Of a stretch of 64,000 nucleotides of DNA, positions 52,033-63,775 are shown in pieces (the stretch's first letter is position 1; every line of letters starts with the position of its first letter). The notes beneath the pieces are model-generated. The model was not told the origin of the DNA and ran no database searches. It saw nothing but the letters and a program-made list of their open reading frames with translations. Both the position numbers and the translations under genes were made by a program. Location of the stretch: positions 124,001 through 188,000 of the forward strand of contig JAYEVH010000558.1 of the NCBI GenBank assembly GCA_036346255.1, given 5' to 3'. Source of the stretch: Ampelocalamus luodianensis (lineage: Eukaryota; Streptophyta; Magnoliopsida; Poales; Poaceae).

Positions 52033-55000
52033 TGCCGGGACCTGCATCACGATTCGAACCCTCGTGTATACCGCACTAGTCCAGATCACGCTTAGCGCAT
52101 TACTGTGGTTAACACTGTAAATATCGATCCACACAAGCGATAATTAAAGTAAACGATTAGTTTGAATAACAAATAAGGGTTTTGACCTTATGGTCGAGTT
52201 TACACTTATTGCCACGCAGGCTAACAGAGAAATAAAGCAAAGAATGAACGGAAAACTCCAACAGAGATCCCACCAATTCACCACAGCAACCAACCGATCC
52301 GGACCTTAACGAACGATCGGCCTTCAACGAACTCCTCCTCAAAAGCAAAGGACTCCTCCACTTCAGAGGTTTGGCGCAAGTTTTACAACAAGCGTGAGTA
52401 CACAACCGACTCGCAAATCATACCACGTAATGCAATGTATAGATGCAGCTTATTCCAAATAAAAGGCTTCGTGGTTCTTTGCATAAAAGCAACATTTGCA
52501 ATTGAATACGAATAATAGATTGAAAGCATAATTCAAAACAAATAGACAATAATAATTTAACAATTATTTTCACAAAGACACACAACTAAACAGATTATTT
52601 CACATAGCCATATGATTGAGATCACACAGCCCCATTCCCACGCTTTATGAAAACTACCCCTTATGTGAAATCACCGAGCATGTCCATGATCATGACGCGC
52701 TATTCGAATAGTTTGTTTAACACTCTGCAGAGGTTGTACACTTTACCCACACGATATAACCAGCAGTAGCTAGCACCAATCATAACAAAACAGTTCGAAA
52801 CTTCATCTCCAACATTGACATTCCCAAAGGTGCTTACAAACCGTTATACATATCACATAGCCCATGCATAAGACACACCGCTGGACAGGACGACGAATCC
52901 TCCCGTGATGCAACCACCAAGTAGTCACACCTCCACCCTATCACAAAGCCTAACCTACCACCCGAACATCAATGCCGAATCCATAACTTACTAAGTTAGG
53001 CCCGTCCCATACCTGCATGTGGTCGCATAAGAAGGCTCTATTCAATGGCGCACAAAGTTAAGTCCTTAATTGACCAAGGCAAGACTTCCATTTTCTATCT
53101 AAGCCACACAGATTATCAAACCCACACATAGTCCACCATGTCACACGCTTCCACCACTTGCCTCGCCTAAATCCTTTACCACCCAGCTGGTTTTAGTGCA
53201 ACACATGCCATCCACAAAGTAATAGCACACAAGACACACGCTTTATCACATAGTTCCATAATCACTTAGTCAAATTTATAATTGCAACTCAGTGATGATG
53301 ATGACTGCTGCATGGCTAAGCAATTATACTGCCTAACCAACCCACGTTGGTGTTACAATATTACCAACTCATAACCAATCTAGGGTGACAAGGATATATG
53401 ACATACAAGGCCAAGGTGTGACAACAATTTGGATAATAACTATGCCCAAAGCATTTAAATAAATAATTAAACTATAATGCAATAATTTAACACAAAGTAA
53501 TTTGAAAACTGGGTTCAAGATGATCAAAGGTATGACTTGCCTTGGAAAAGGTCTATGTACTGATCTTGGTCTTGGGTGCTCCTTCTTCCACAAAATTCCC
53601 GACGAATCGACGTCTACTCATAAAACGAGACACAAACAAACAAAACAAATAAATAACAGAGGCAAAACAAACTCCAAAAATTAAATAAAAATCTCAGATA
53701 AATAGATCTTGAATTTATACAAATTTAGAAATTTGAATGGGCTCAATCGAGTTAGGATGCAAAAGTTATGAGCTTTGGAAGATTGGAAATCTAAAAGAAA
53801 CCTAATTTGATTTTTCTGGAATTTCCGAATTATTTCTTAACAGAAAAATCGGATTATTGCGCAACGACGACGCCAAGGAATTTCGGAAAAAGAAATAATA
53901 AAAGAAATCTCTGACATGTGGGACCCACATGTCAGAGGCTAGGCTCACGATGGACTAGGTCCACCGAGCCTCGGGACTCGGGGTCCGGTAGACTGCCGCG
54001 TGGGCGCACACGTGGACGCTGACGGGGCTCCACGCGGGCGACACGAGGGCACAGGCGCTGACGCGGCGCTGAGATGGCGGCGAGGTGGCATGCCACGTCG
54101 GACCCGACGACGGCGGCGGCTCGGGGACCGACGGTCTCGGCGAACGGCGGCTCGCCCGGCGGCGACGGATGGCACCGGAGGTAGAGGGCGAGACGGATTA
54201 CACCGGTGCTCTCACGGTGCACGGACGCTCAGGCGGCCGGCGACGAGCGAAGAGCGGCGAGGAGGTACGGCTCAACGGCGACGGCGCTGGAGGGGTCTCT
54301 CCGCCAAGATGAGGCGCTGAGATGCGCGACGCGGCGATCCCGATGGTGGCCTCCAACGGCGACGGGGAGGACTGAAACGGCGGCAGCGGCGACGAACTCC
54401 TTCGGCCGGCGCTGAAGACGACGACGGCGCCCGGGACGTTTGGCGGCGCTTCGGTGGCGGCGGCTAGGGTTTTCGGGCGCGGTCGGGTGCGGATGCGGGA
54501 TCTCGGGGCTTTAAATAGCCCGAGAGGCGAGTCCATGACGGACACGCGCGGGCGGCGATAAAGTCGAGGACGAGGAGTCCGCCGAGACGACGGTGACGTG
54601 GCGGCGGGACCCACCATCGGCCGACGGCGGCTCGGGCGCGGGTGCGTGTGAAGCGACACGGCCACGAAACGGACTCAAAATCTGACCGTCCCTCCAAGAT
54701 CCAACGGTCCAAAATCAATAGGACATTCGGACAACTCCGTTGCCTTGCGCGATCTAGCCGCTCATCCTTGATCGGACGGTGGAGGATGATCGGGCGCTGA
54801 GAGAGAGATAGAGAGGGACTGCATGCGGGGCCCGCATGTCGTGGAGAGATGCGATGACATGGGCCAGCTGGCAGGAGATGGGCAAGACAAATAAGAGATG
54901 GGCCGGAGGCGGGAAATTCGGCCCGAGACTATTTCTGAGATTATTAATAGGTTTTCTATTTTAGAAAATACCAGAAATTCAAATAGGCAATAGAAAATAG

Positions 55001-55228
55001 CAAATGAACTCTAAAAATTCTAGAAAAATCTAGAAAATATATCCGAGCACATAGAACCCAAATAAAATAGTTTTGACTAATGTTCATGTTGGGATTATTC
55101 ACATTAAATGTTTTGATTGTAAAGTCCAATATTAAGCTTTTGAAATTAAATTCAAATAAATCCAAATGGTGAATTTTTCCCCGCTAACTATTCAAAGGAT
55201 TTTTAAGGCTCAAAATTGGGATGTTACA
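52033..55228 (-). repeat. 5' LTR of element C
   Basis: Matches 43226-46422 with many scattered small gaps, mostly at CAG/CTG. Core at 52679-52750, TTGCGCAATAA at 53854-53864, a 25-bp perfect palindrome centred on GGGACCC at 53911-53935, TATA-like box at 54509-54518. Exon 2 stands at about 53530-53603, with a probable missing base. Confidence 0.92.
52679..52750 (+). other. conserved palindromic core (C, 5' LTR)
   Basis: Same as in the 3' LTR of C. Confidence 0.75.
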
Positions 55229-56043
55229 TCACCAAGATGGATTTGCCTCTCTACCGAGAGAGATATCTGGCCCTCGAGTGATCGGATCCGTAAATGCATG
55301 GCCATGCTACTTAAGGTTAAGAGTTAACCTAGTAAGGGATTCCTGATCACAGGATCGAGAAAGAGTGGTCAGCTTGGAGCTCGACCGAATATCGTGAGGC
55401 AAAGGGATTGGCATGTACATAACGCTGTGATGGTTCGTCCGATATGATCTTTACGATGTTTAGGAGTTGGCACGCCTTGCTAGAGGTCGCTACCAACTAT
55501 TGACCAAGTATGTGTACTCGCGTCATGTCTAAACATATGTGAACCATAGGGTCACACACTTATGGGTCAAGCCTAATCGGATTGGATCTAAATTAGATGG
55601 GCATTGAGTCCTAATGGGCCTCTATTCGTAGAATCCCATTATAAGGACGCCTATAAAAGGAGGGCAGGGGCGGTTGGTTGAGAGTTGAGTTTTTGTGACA
55701 TCCTCAAACCCCGCCGCCACCCTCCCACGCCCTAGTCGCCGCGCGGATCTAGTAGTCCGCCAAGCGCCGCTCTCCCGCACGTGTGGATACCTTTGGAGGC
55801 GCCGATCCGTGGCGTTGGGATGAACCGCAAGAAAGGAGTTGTATGTGGACGCCGCGACGAGGACGAGGAAGTAGTACGACTACTCGCCCGACGCATCGCA
55901 TCAATCGAGTACGACTACACCGCCCCGACGCGTTGCATCAACTTCCGCACCGCGCTAGTGGTAAGACCGTGATCTATAATCGCAGTGATCTTGGTTTACG
56001 TAGAATTTTTAATTTGCGCTAGTGTAGCCTACCGCTTCCCTAC
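55229..56043 (+). repeat. 5' LTR of copia element E, right part
   Basis: Resumes after element C with TCACCAAGATGG and contains the TATA box CTATAAAAGG (55651-55660). It ends near CTTCCCTAC, followed by a damaged primer site. The frame at 55781-56022 lies in R-U5 and shows no conserved motif. Confidence 0.85.
55651..55660 (+). promoter_or_regulatory. TATA box of the 5' LTR of element E
   Basis: CTATAAAAGG; the same box is at 62216-62225 in the 3' LTR. Confidence 0.8.
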
Positions 56044-56056
56044 GCGGTATCGCGCG
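56044..56056 (+). other. primer-binding site of element E (damaged)
   Basis: GCGGTATCGCGC where TGGTATCAGAGC is expected. The differences fall at CAG positions and may be read errors. Confidence 0.5.
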
Positions 56057-56156
56057 TTGCCGCCATGTTATAGGTTCGGTGATTTGCATATGGCGATATG
56101 TAACCTGCATGATCGATGTGATCGATTGTATAGTTTCGTAATGGATTGGTCGGTTT

Positions 56157-56440
56157 CGTGATCATGCCGCTAAGGTCGTGAAACAACGCACTCCTACCGG
56201 CCGGATTCGCCCGGTAGACAAAGTGACACGTAAACCGGTTGCGCATGCGAAGATCAATATGATTGATCGAATCGGAACCTAGATTAATAATCGGCGTATC
56301 GTGATCATATCGCTAAGGTCGTGAAACAACATACCCCTACCTGGCCGGATTCGCCATCGGGGTAGACAAAGGACACGAAACCGGTTGCGCATGCGAAGAT
56401 CAATAAAATTGGTCGAATCGGAACAGTAGTCGATTTGTGG
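56157..56440. repeat. 143-bp tandem duplication in the copia leader
   Basis: Two copies (56157-56299, 56300-56440) share GCTAAGGTCGTGAAACAAC, GGCCGGATTCGCC and CCGGTTGCGCATGCGAAGAT. Confidence 0.85.
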
Positions 56441-57430
56441 TAAATATGATTTGCCGATCAAAATCCTATGTAAAAATTGCATAGATTGCCCCTTCGAACC
56501 CCGCGGGGGGAAACCCCCTCGACCCCCTTATCCGGTAGATTGCGATTCTATGCATAACTTGTTTTTGCAGGATGTATGTGACCAGTATGGCCTAATGTGT
56601 TTGTGATGCATGTTTGTAATATTTTCATGACCTGCGAGTCATGGGTTTGGCAACACGGCTGGAGCCATTGTGTTGTCAAAGTATTGTATTAACGGCCTGC
56701 GTGCCGACTTGTGATGATTCCTAGTATCCATGTATTTTATTACTAGTTGTTATGAGTAATAGCTTATAGTAGTACTCGGAGGACACATCACTTGGAGGGA
56801 TGGCACACATGAACCATGGAGATGGAGATCATCATGGTGGATGATTCTATGGCGATGGAGATCACCATGAGAAAATGGGTCATACCGAGTCACAATCAGG
56901 TGAATGCTATTCCTATTGTTTTACTCCTATGCATGTTTGAATGGTAGAAGTATAGCGATCCCTCACAAAATGTTAAGTTAAACATATGCCCTCCCAATTA
57001 AACTTTGCACCATCCCATGTCTTGTAAATTGATGGTGGGTCTATAAAATTAGGGCACCATCAACTTTCCTTGACTAGATGGGTTCATGATCGGATACTTA
57101 CATGCATAAGGATTGGTGAACTTAACAAGGTTATCATAAAGGTTATGGGCCTTGGGGCATAAAGGTTGGGCGCCGGGGCATAGAGATGTCACCCAACAAC
57201 AAGAGTCATATAGAGATATGATTAGCAAGGTGTTGCTTACCGAATTACCTTGTCTTCTAGCGGTGATGCAAAAGCTCACTAGTAGACTCGTTAATTGCGG
57301 ATCTTGAATCGCTAAGAATCAACAGAGGGATGTTGATTTTAGTGAGTACATTCTATTAAATTTGTTTAATACGCTTTACTCTATCATGGTTTTATTTGTC
57401 TTAGTATTTTGCATTTCCTATTGTAGATCA
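56441..57430 (+). other. untranslated leader of copia element E
   Basis: No coding motif. A run of C/G blocks (56490-56525, CCGCGGGGGG and ACCCCCTCGACCCCC) can form a strong hairpin. The remaining sequence is unremarkable. Confidence 0.6.
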
Positions 57431-58200
57431 ATGGCATCTAGCAACCACGCACACCCTTTTGCTTTATGATCGATTCTTCGTAAAGAGAAATTAAATGGAA
57501 CAAACTATTCGGATCGGTCCGTGAACTCGAGAATTGTTCTCGTGGCGTATAAAAAGGAAAACGCTCGACACCCCAATCCCGTAAGAACATGCAAATAATG
57601 CGCTCATTGTTAAAAATGCCTACAAGAAAGCATGTGATGACTCTCTTGAGATTAGTCTGTCTTATGCTTGCATGCATGGAACCCGACCTTCAAAAGCAGT
57701 TTGAGGATCGAAGCGTATGATATGATCATAGCGCTAAGGACATGTTCCGCATATAGGCCGACCGAACTGTTCAATGTCTCTAAGGCTTTTCCGAATGCAA
57801 GTTAACGTAAGGTGCACCGTAGGCCCACATGTGATCAAAATGGTTGGTTACAATGACTTTGGATAAACTTGGTTTTCCAATTGGCCAAGAGTTGGCAATC
57901 GATTTCATTTTAGCGTCTCTTCCACCTAGCTATGGGCATTTCATTTCGAACTACCATATGCATGGGGCGATAAGGGCCTTAATGAGCTTTGTGGGATGCT
58001 CAAAAAGCAGAGAGTGACATTAAGAAGTGTGCAGGCCTAGCCATGTGATGACCATGTGAGAACAAGTCTAGCTTCAAGAAAAGGGTAAGAAGCCATGGCC
58101 AAAGAATAAGGGTAAGGTTAAAGATATGATCTCAAGCCAACGCCTAAGCCTAACGTCGACTCGAGCCGAGACAAGATGCTTCTATTGTAAAGAAATCGCC
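57431..58200 (+). pseudogene. copia gag (element E)
   Basis: The ATG at 57431 opens MASSNHAHPFAL, followed soon by a stop and EKLNGTNYSD, typical of copia gag starts. Several frameshifts follow. Near 58080-58230 a Lys-rich stretch and remnants of a zinc knuckle (CFYCKE-like, then HWKRN) are visible. The protein packages the RNA; this copy is broken. Confidence 0.75.
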
Positions 58201-58740
58201 ACTGGAAGAGAAACGCAAGAAGTACATGGATTCCGATGAATGAAGAAGAAGGTCGAAGTAAGACTTCCACCCATGGTACACTTGTCATAAATGTTTTAGA
58301 CATTTTCTCGCAGATTCTCCTATTAACTCTTGGGTATTTGATATGGATCGCTTGCTCACATTTGCAACTCGATGCGGGGCTAATAAGAAGTAGAGGAGTC
58401 GCAAGAGGTGAAGTTGATTTTGCGTCGAATAAAGCAAGGGTTCTTGCTGCGTTGACCGTCGGCACCATGCAACTTCAGCTTCCTTCAAGATTTATTATGG
58501 AATTGAATAATTGTTATTATGTTCCTAGTATGAGTCGAAACATTTTATCCCCTCATGTTTGATGAGAGATGGTTATTCATTTGCAAGTAAAGACAATGGT
58601 TGTTTGATCTCTAAAATGGAATGTTTATGGCTTTTGCGCCATTGTGAATGGGTTATTTATTTTAAATCTTGATGATGCGCCTATCTTTAACATAAATGCT
58701 AAAAGACTTCGACCTAATGATTTGAATCCCACCTATGTTT
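58201..58740 (+). pseudogene. copia protease region (element E)
   Basis: Between gag and integrase. VGTMQLQLPSRFIMELNNCYYVPSMSRN (58450-58545, split here in reading: VGTMQLQLPSR and LNNCYYVPSMSRN) is the typical C-terminal part of copia protease. The DTGAS-like active site near 58330-58350 is not clear. Confidence 0.7.
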
Positions 58741-59480
58741 GGCATTGTCGCTTGGGTCACATATGAAAAGTGCATGAAGAAGCTCCATGTCGATGGTCTT
58801 CTAACTTCGCTTGATTTTGAATCATACGAGACATGTGAAGCTTGTTTGCTTGGTAAGATGACCAAATCACCTTTCAAAGGTTCTTTTGAGAGGCGCTGAC
58901 TTGTTGGAAATCATACATACCGATGTATGTGGACCAATGAGCACGATTGCTAGAGGTGGATTTCATTACTTCATAACTTTCATCGATGATTTTAGTAGAT
59001 ATGGCTATGTCTACTTAATGAACATAAGTCCAAACTTTTGAAAAGTTCAAAGAGTTCCGAATGAAGTTGAAAATCAACGTGCCAAGAAAATTAAGGCTCG
59101 CGATCCGATCGTGGTGGCGAGTATTTGAGTCATGAATTTAGCAATCATCCAAGAGTTGCGGAATTGTTCCACACTAACACCGCCTAACGCCTCAAAGAAA
59201 CGGGTATCCGAGCGCGTGTCGGACCTTGTTGGACATGGTTCGATCGATGATGAGCCAATCAGATTTACCATTATCCTTTGGGGTTACGCCTAGAAACGGC
59301 AGCTTTCACACTTAATAGGTACCGCCTAAATCCAGAGTTAAGACACCATATGAGATATGGACCGAAGAGTCACGCTTGTCTTTCTAAAGATTTGGGGATG
59401 TGAGGCGTTTGTCGTTTACTACAATGACAAGCTCACACCAAGTCTGAGAAATGCATTTTCGTGGATATCCGGAAGGAAAC
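58741..59480 (+). pseudogene. copia integrase (element E)
   Basis: WHCRLGHI at 58740 begins the zinc region. Then CEACLLGKMTKSPF, LLEIIHTDVCGPM and GGFHYFITFIDDFSRYGYVYLM (catalytic Asp residues) lie to about 59020. The DDE end and the C-terminal GCEAFV-like box are visible near 59400. Broken by shifts and stops. Confidence 0.85.
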
Positions 59481-60400
59481 CTTTGGATATTACTTCTACA
59501 ACCGACTAGAGGGCAAAGTGTTTGTCGTCAAGTGGTGTTTTCCTAGAGAAAGAGTTTTCAACAGGAGACAAGTGGAAGAACGGGCAGCTTGAAGAAGTTC
59601 AAGATGAACCAATCGGGAAGACTCAACGAATGATGCCCATGTGGCGTAACAAGTTGAGGAACCCATGGCAAAGGAAGCACCACCACCACGCAAGGTCGAA
59701 AAGGCTCGCATGCGCGAGATATATTATTGTTAGACAATGATGAGCCTACGACCTATGCGAAGCAATGATGGACCCAGACGAGAAATGGCATAGTGCCATG
59801 AGATCCGAGATAGCATCCATGGGAGACAATCAAGTTTGGAATTTGGTTGACCTCACTGATGGTGTTAAACCATAGAGTGCAAATGGATCTATAAAAGGAA
59901 GATTGATATGGATGGAAATGTTCATATCCATAAAGCTCGACTTGTCGCAAAAGGTTTTCTGCAAGTTCAAGGAGTTGACTACGATGAGACTTTCTCACCA
60001 GTAGCGATGCTTAAATCAATACGGATCATTCTAGCTATTACGCATATTTCGACTATGAGATATGGCGATGGATGTCAAAACGGCTTTCCTTAATGGAGAT
60101 TTAACCGAGGACGGTATATGATACACGAGGGTTTTGTCGATCCAAACAATGTTAGAAAAGTATGCAAACTTCAAAAATCCATTTATGGATTGAAGCAAGC
60201 ATCTCGAGTTGGAACATCTGCTTTGATGAAGTGGTCAAAGGGTTTGACTTCATCAAAAACGAAGAAGAATCTTGTGTTTACAAGAAGACAAGTGGGAGCT
60301 CACTCGTATTTCTAATCTTATATGTAGATGACATATTACCGATTGAAATGGTATTCCTATGCTCGAGTCATAAGACCTCACCAAAAATAGTTTCTCAATG
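59481..60400 (+). pseudogene. copia reverse transcriptase (element E)
   Basis: KARLVAKGF and GVDYDETFSPVAMLKSIRI (59935-60030), VCKLQKSIYGLKQASR (60160-60215) and the catalytic box LYVDDI (YVDD at 60321-60332) are in order. Frame changes separate them. Confidence 0.9.
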
Positions 60401-61260
60401 AAGGACTTAGGGAAGCGGCATATATTTTGGGTATTAAGATCTATAGAGATAGATCAAAAGGCTAATAGATTAAGCCGCAGTACTTACATTGACAAAGTGT
60501 TGAAACGGTTCAACATGGAGGAGGCAAAGAAAGGGTTCTTGCCCATGTCTCATGGCATAAATCTTGGCAAGACTCAGTGTCCTTCGACAACTGATGAGCG
60601 AGATCGCATGAGTAAGATTCCATATGCTTCGCCATTGGATCTATCATGTATGCTATGATGTGTACTCGCCAGATGTTTCCTATGCTCTAAGTGTTACGAG
60701 CAGATACTGTGCCGATCCTGTGAGAGTCATCGGGAAGCAGCTTAAAAACATCCTCAAGTATTTGAGAAGAACTAAGGATGTGTTCCTAGTCTACTGAGGT
60801 GAGGAAGAGCTCGTTGTAAATGGTTACACCGATGCAAGCTTCCAAACCGACAAAGATGATTACAAATCGCAATCGGTTTTGTGTTCCTTTGAACGGTGGT
60901 GCGGTAAGTTGGAAGAGTTCCAAGTGAGATCTGTCGACTCTACAACGGAGGCCGAGTACATTACGGCTTCGGGCAAAGAAAGGAAGGTGTTTGATAAGGA
61001 AGTTCATAATCGAACTAGGTGTGGTTCCTAGTGCGCATCCTCTGGATCTTTATCGTGATAACAAGTGGGGCCATATGCAAGCCAAGGAGCCGAGGAATCA
61101 CCAAAAGAACAAACACATATCATGCGGTTTCATCTCATTCGAGAGATCCTTAATCGAGGAGATTTAAAGATATGCAAAATACACACGGATTTGAATATTT
61201 CAGATCCTTTGATTTAAGCCCTCCCACACCTCTAAGCATGAGGCGCACACAAGAGCTATG
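60401..61260 (+). pseudogene. copia RT end and RNase H (element E)
   Basis: KDLGKRHIFWVLRSIEIDQ and LSRSTYIDKVLKRFNME (60398-60530) close RT. RNase H follows with a YTDASFQTDKDD-like stretch (about 60825-60860), GGAVSWKS, and DSTTEAEYI (about 60935-60965). Shifts are frequent. Confidence 0.88.
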
Positions 61261-61291
61261 GGTATTAGATATCTTCTAGATTGACTCTAGT

Positions 61292-61303
61292 GCAAGTGGG
61301 AGA
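61292..61303 (+). other. polypurine tract of element E
   Basis: GCAAGTGGGAGA directly before the LTR, as in Angela-type copia elements. Confidence 0.85.
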
Positions 61304-62281
61304 TCGTTGGAGATATGCCTCGAGGCAATCATATTGATGATGATATTTCATTGTATCCATGATTTAATAAATGTTCCTTGAATATTGCCTTTGTGTTGAT
61401 TAACAAGTATGTGACTTGTTTGTGAAACTCTTTACTTGTATGGTTATTCTAAAGTTGTCCCTAGTCGGAGTTCATGTGAGGACACACGTGAATGATTGAT
61501 TAGCACATGTATCGGTTGATGACCATGTTTCATGTGTCATAGACATGGAGATGTCAAACCAATAATGTGGACACATGTTTAGAACATGGGGTTGGACCGA
61601 CCAAACATGAGACATAGTAATTATTCTTATGGTTCTCTCTACACAATGTGTACGCCTTGTCCTTAGACCCGAGATTGTCGCATGTACTTGAGATGTGAAT
61701 CGACCTACTTAGGGGCTATCAAACGCTACTCGTGAATCGGGTAGTTATAAAGGTAGCTTCGGGTTTGTCATGAAGCATACCGCGAGGCATGGTCACCGAG
61801 ATGGGATTTGCCCTCTCTACCGAGAGATATCTCGCCCTCGAGTGATCGGATCCGTAAATGCATGGCCATGCTACTTAAGGTTAAGAGTTAACCTAGTAAG
61901 GGATTCCGGATCACAGATCGAGAAAGAGTGGTCAGCTTGGAGCTCGACCAATATCGTGAGGCAAAGGGATTGGCATGTACATAACGCTGTGATGGTTCGT
62001 CCGATATGATCTTTACGTATGTTTAGGAGTTGGCACGCCTTGCCAGAGGCCGCTACCAACTATTGACCAAGTATGTGTACTGCGCACATGTCTAAACATA
62101 TGTGAACCATAGGGTCACACACTTAACTGGCTCAAGCCTAATTCGGATTGGATCTAAATTAGATCGGCATTGAGTCCTAATGGGCTCTATTCGTAGAAGC
62201 CCATTATAAGGACGCCTATAAAAGGAGGGCAGGGCGCTACTGGGTTGAGAGTTGAGTTTTTCGTGACATCCTCAAACCCCG
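61304..62281 (+). repeat. 3' LTR of copia element E, truncated by F
   Basis: Matches 42733-43225 and 55229-55720 and contains the uninterrupted GGTCACCGAG target of element C. TATA box at 62216-62225. It is cut at CAAACCCCG by LTR F. Confidence 0.9.
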
Positions 62282-62561
62282 TGTGGGACCCAAAATGCAC
62301 TCGACCCTCAGGTATTCTCGCACTAGTCCAGATCACGCTAGTGCACACAAGTGGTAACATAGGTGAATATCAATCCACACAAACGAAATATAACATAAAC
62401 GAATAGTTTGAGTAACAACTTAGAGTTTTGACCTTAAGGTCGGGTTACAACTTATTAACACTCGCAGGCTAACACTAAAGAAATACCGCAAATGAACGAA
62501 AGTAAACTCGCAACTCCAATCAAGACACCACAGCAACCGATCGGGATCGATGACCTAGCGA

Positions 62562-63775
62562 TCAACCTTCTTCCACAAACTCCTCCTCAAGGCAAAGCGA
62601 AGACTCCTCCACTTGAGGTTTGGACGCAAGTTTTACAACAAGCGTGAGTACACAACCGCACTGCAAATCATACCACGTAATGCAATATATAGATGCGTGC
62701 TTATTCCAAAGGAATGGCTTCGTGGTTATTTTTAAATGCAACATTTGCAATTGAATACAAATAATAGATTGAAAGCATAAGTTAAAACAAATAAGCAATA
62801 TTAATTTAACAATTGTTTCCACAAAGACACAAAGCTAATCGATTGATCCACATAGCCACATAGCTTATGCCACACAAACTGTCCCATACCTAAAGTTTTA
62901 TGAACACTACCCTCATGTGAAATTCCCGAGCAAGGTCCATGATCATGACGCGCTATTCGAATAGATTGTTTAACACTCTGCAGAGGTTTGTACACTTTAC
63001 CCACACGATACAACTAGTGTAGCTAGCACCGATCGTAACATAACAGTTCGAAACTTCGCCTCAACATTGACGTTTAAACACACATCCCATATCACAAAGC
63101 TTAACCTATCCACCGAACCCCAATGTTGAAACTCCGAACCTACTAAGTTAGGCCTGTCACCGGACATGTGGTCGCATGACAAAGATAGCTCAGTTCAATG
63201 TCGCACAAAGTTAAGTCCTTAATTGACCAAGGCAAGACTTCCAGCTTTTTCTAACTAAACCACACAGATAAATCCCAATCACAAAGCCACCGGCTCACAC
63301 AAGATTCACCACTTGCCTCGCCTAAATCTTTTACCACCCGCTTGGTTTAGTGCAACACATGCCATCACGAGTAATAGCACACACAGCACACAGCTTTATC
63401 ACACGCCCATAGGCACTTAGTCAATTTCATAATTGCGCCACATGAGATGATGACTCGTAGCATGGCTAAGCAATTCTAGTCGTTTAACCCACCATGTTGG
63501 CAATATGCTAATACCAACTAAATAATAAACCAATCTAGGGCGACAAAATATCAAGGTATACAAGTAGGCAAGGTGAATATAACAAGTTGGATCATTAACT
63601 AGCCCAAAACATTTAAATACATAATTAAAGTGAATGCAATAATTTAACACAATGTAATTTGGGAAAACTGGGATTCAATATGATCAAAGGTATGACTTGC
63701 CTTGGAAAAGGTCTATGTACTGGTCTTGAACTTGGTTGAAGCCTTCTTCGATGAAAACTCCCGAAGTATCGACGT
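62562..63775 (-). CDS. LTR-embedded acidic ORF, exons 2 and 3 (F copy, open)
   Basis: Exon 2 (63701-63775, exactly 75 nt) follows GCGTAG, encodes VDTSGVFIEEGFNQVQDQ and IDLFQ, and ends CCAAG/GCAAGT. The last exon (62562-62611) follows CTCAAG and encodes EESSLCLEEEFVEEG and a stop. One plus two bases join in frame. Several amino-acid changes against C and A with no loss of frame or length argue for past selection on the protein. Confidence 0.5.
62931..63006 (+). other. conserved palindromic core (F copy)
   Basis: GTCCATGATCATGAC, GCTATTCGAATAG, CTCTGCAGAG, TTTGTACACTTTACCCAC. Confidence 0.75.

Larger units (their letters stand above)
43226..55228 (-). mobile_element. complete gypsy element C (Y-type), about 12.0 kb
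   Basis: LTRs 43226-46422 and 52033-55228 (3197 and 3196 bp) surround 5610 bp with primer site, extra ORF, gag, protease, RT, RNase H, integrase and polypurine tract, all on the minus strand. Flanks read TCGGT (43221-43225) and TCACC (55229-55233). The unoccupied site in the other copia LTR reads GGTCACCGAG, so the true duplication is probably TCACC with the left copy misread. Almost every reading frame is broken by one- to three-base gaps. Confidence 0.92.
42733..62281 (+). mobile_element. Ty1/copia element E (Angela/BARE-like), with nested insertions
   Basis: LTR (42733-43225 plus 55229-56043, about 1.3 kb), a damaged Met-type primer site, gag, protease, integrase, RT, RNase H, a CAAGTGGGAGA polypurine tract, then the 3' LTR from about 61304, which is cut by LTR F. 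The order protease-integrase-RT-RNase H is diagnostic of copia. The body holds many frameshifts, a share of which probably come from sequencing errors. Confidence 0.9.

Noticed and set aside
57049..57677. Minus-strand frames of 76-79 residues in the copia leader and gag
   Set aside because: Antisense to the copia gag, with no motif.
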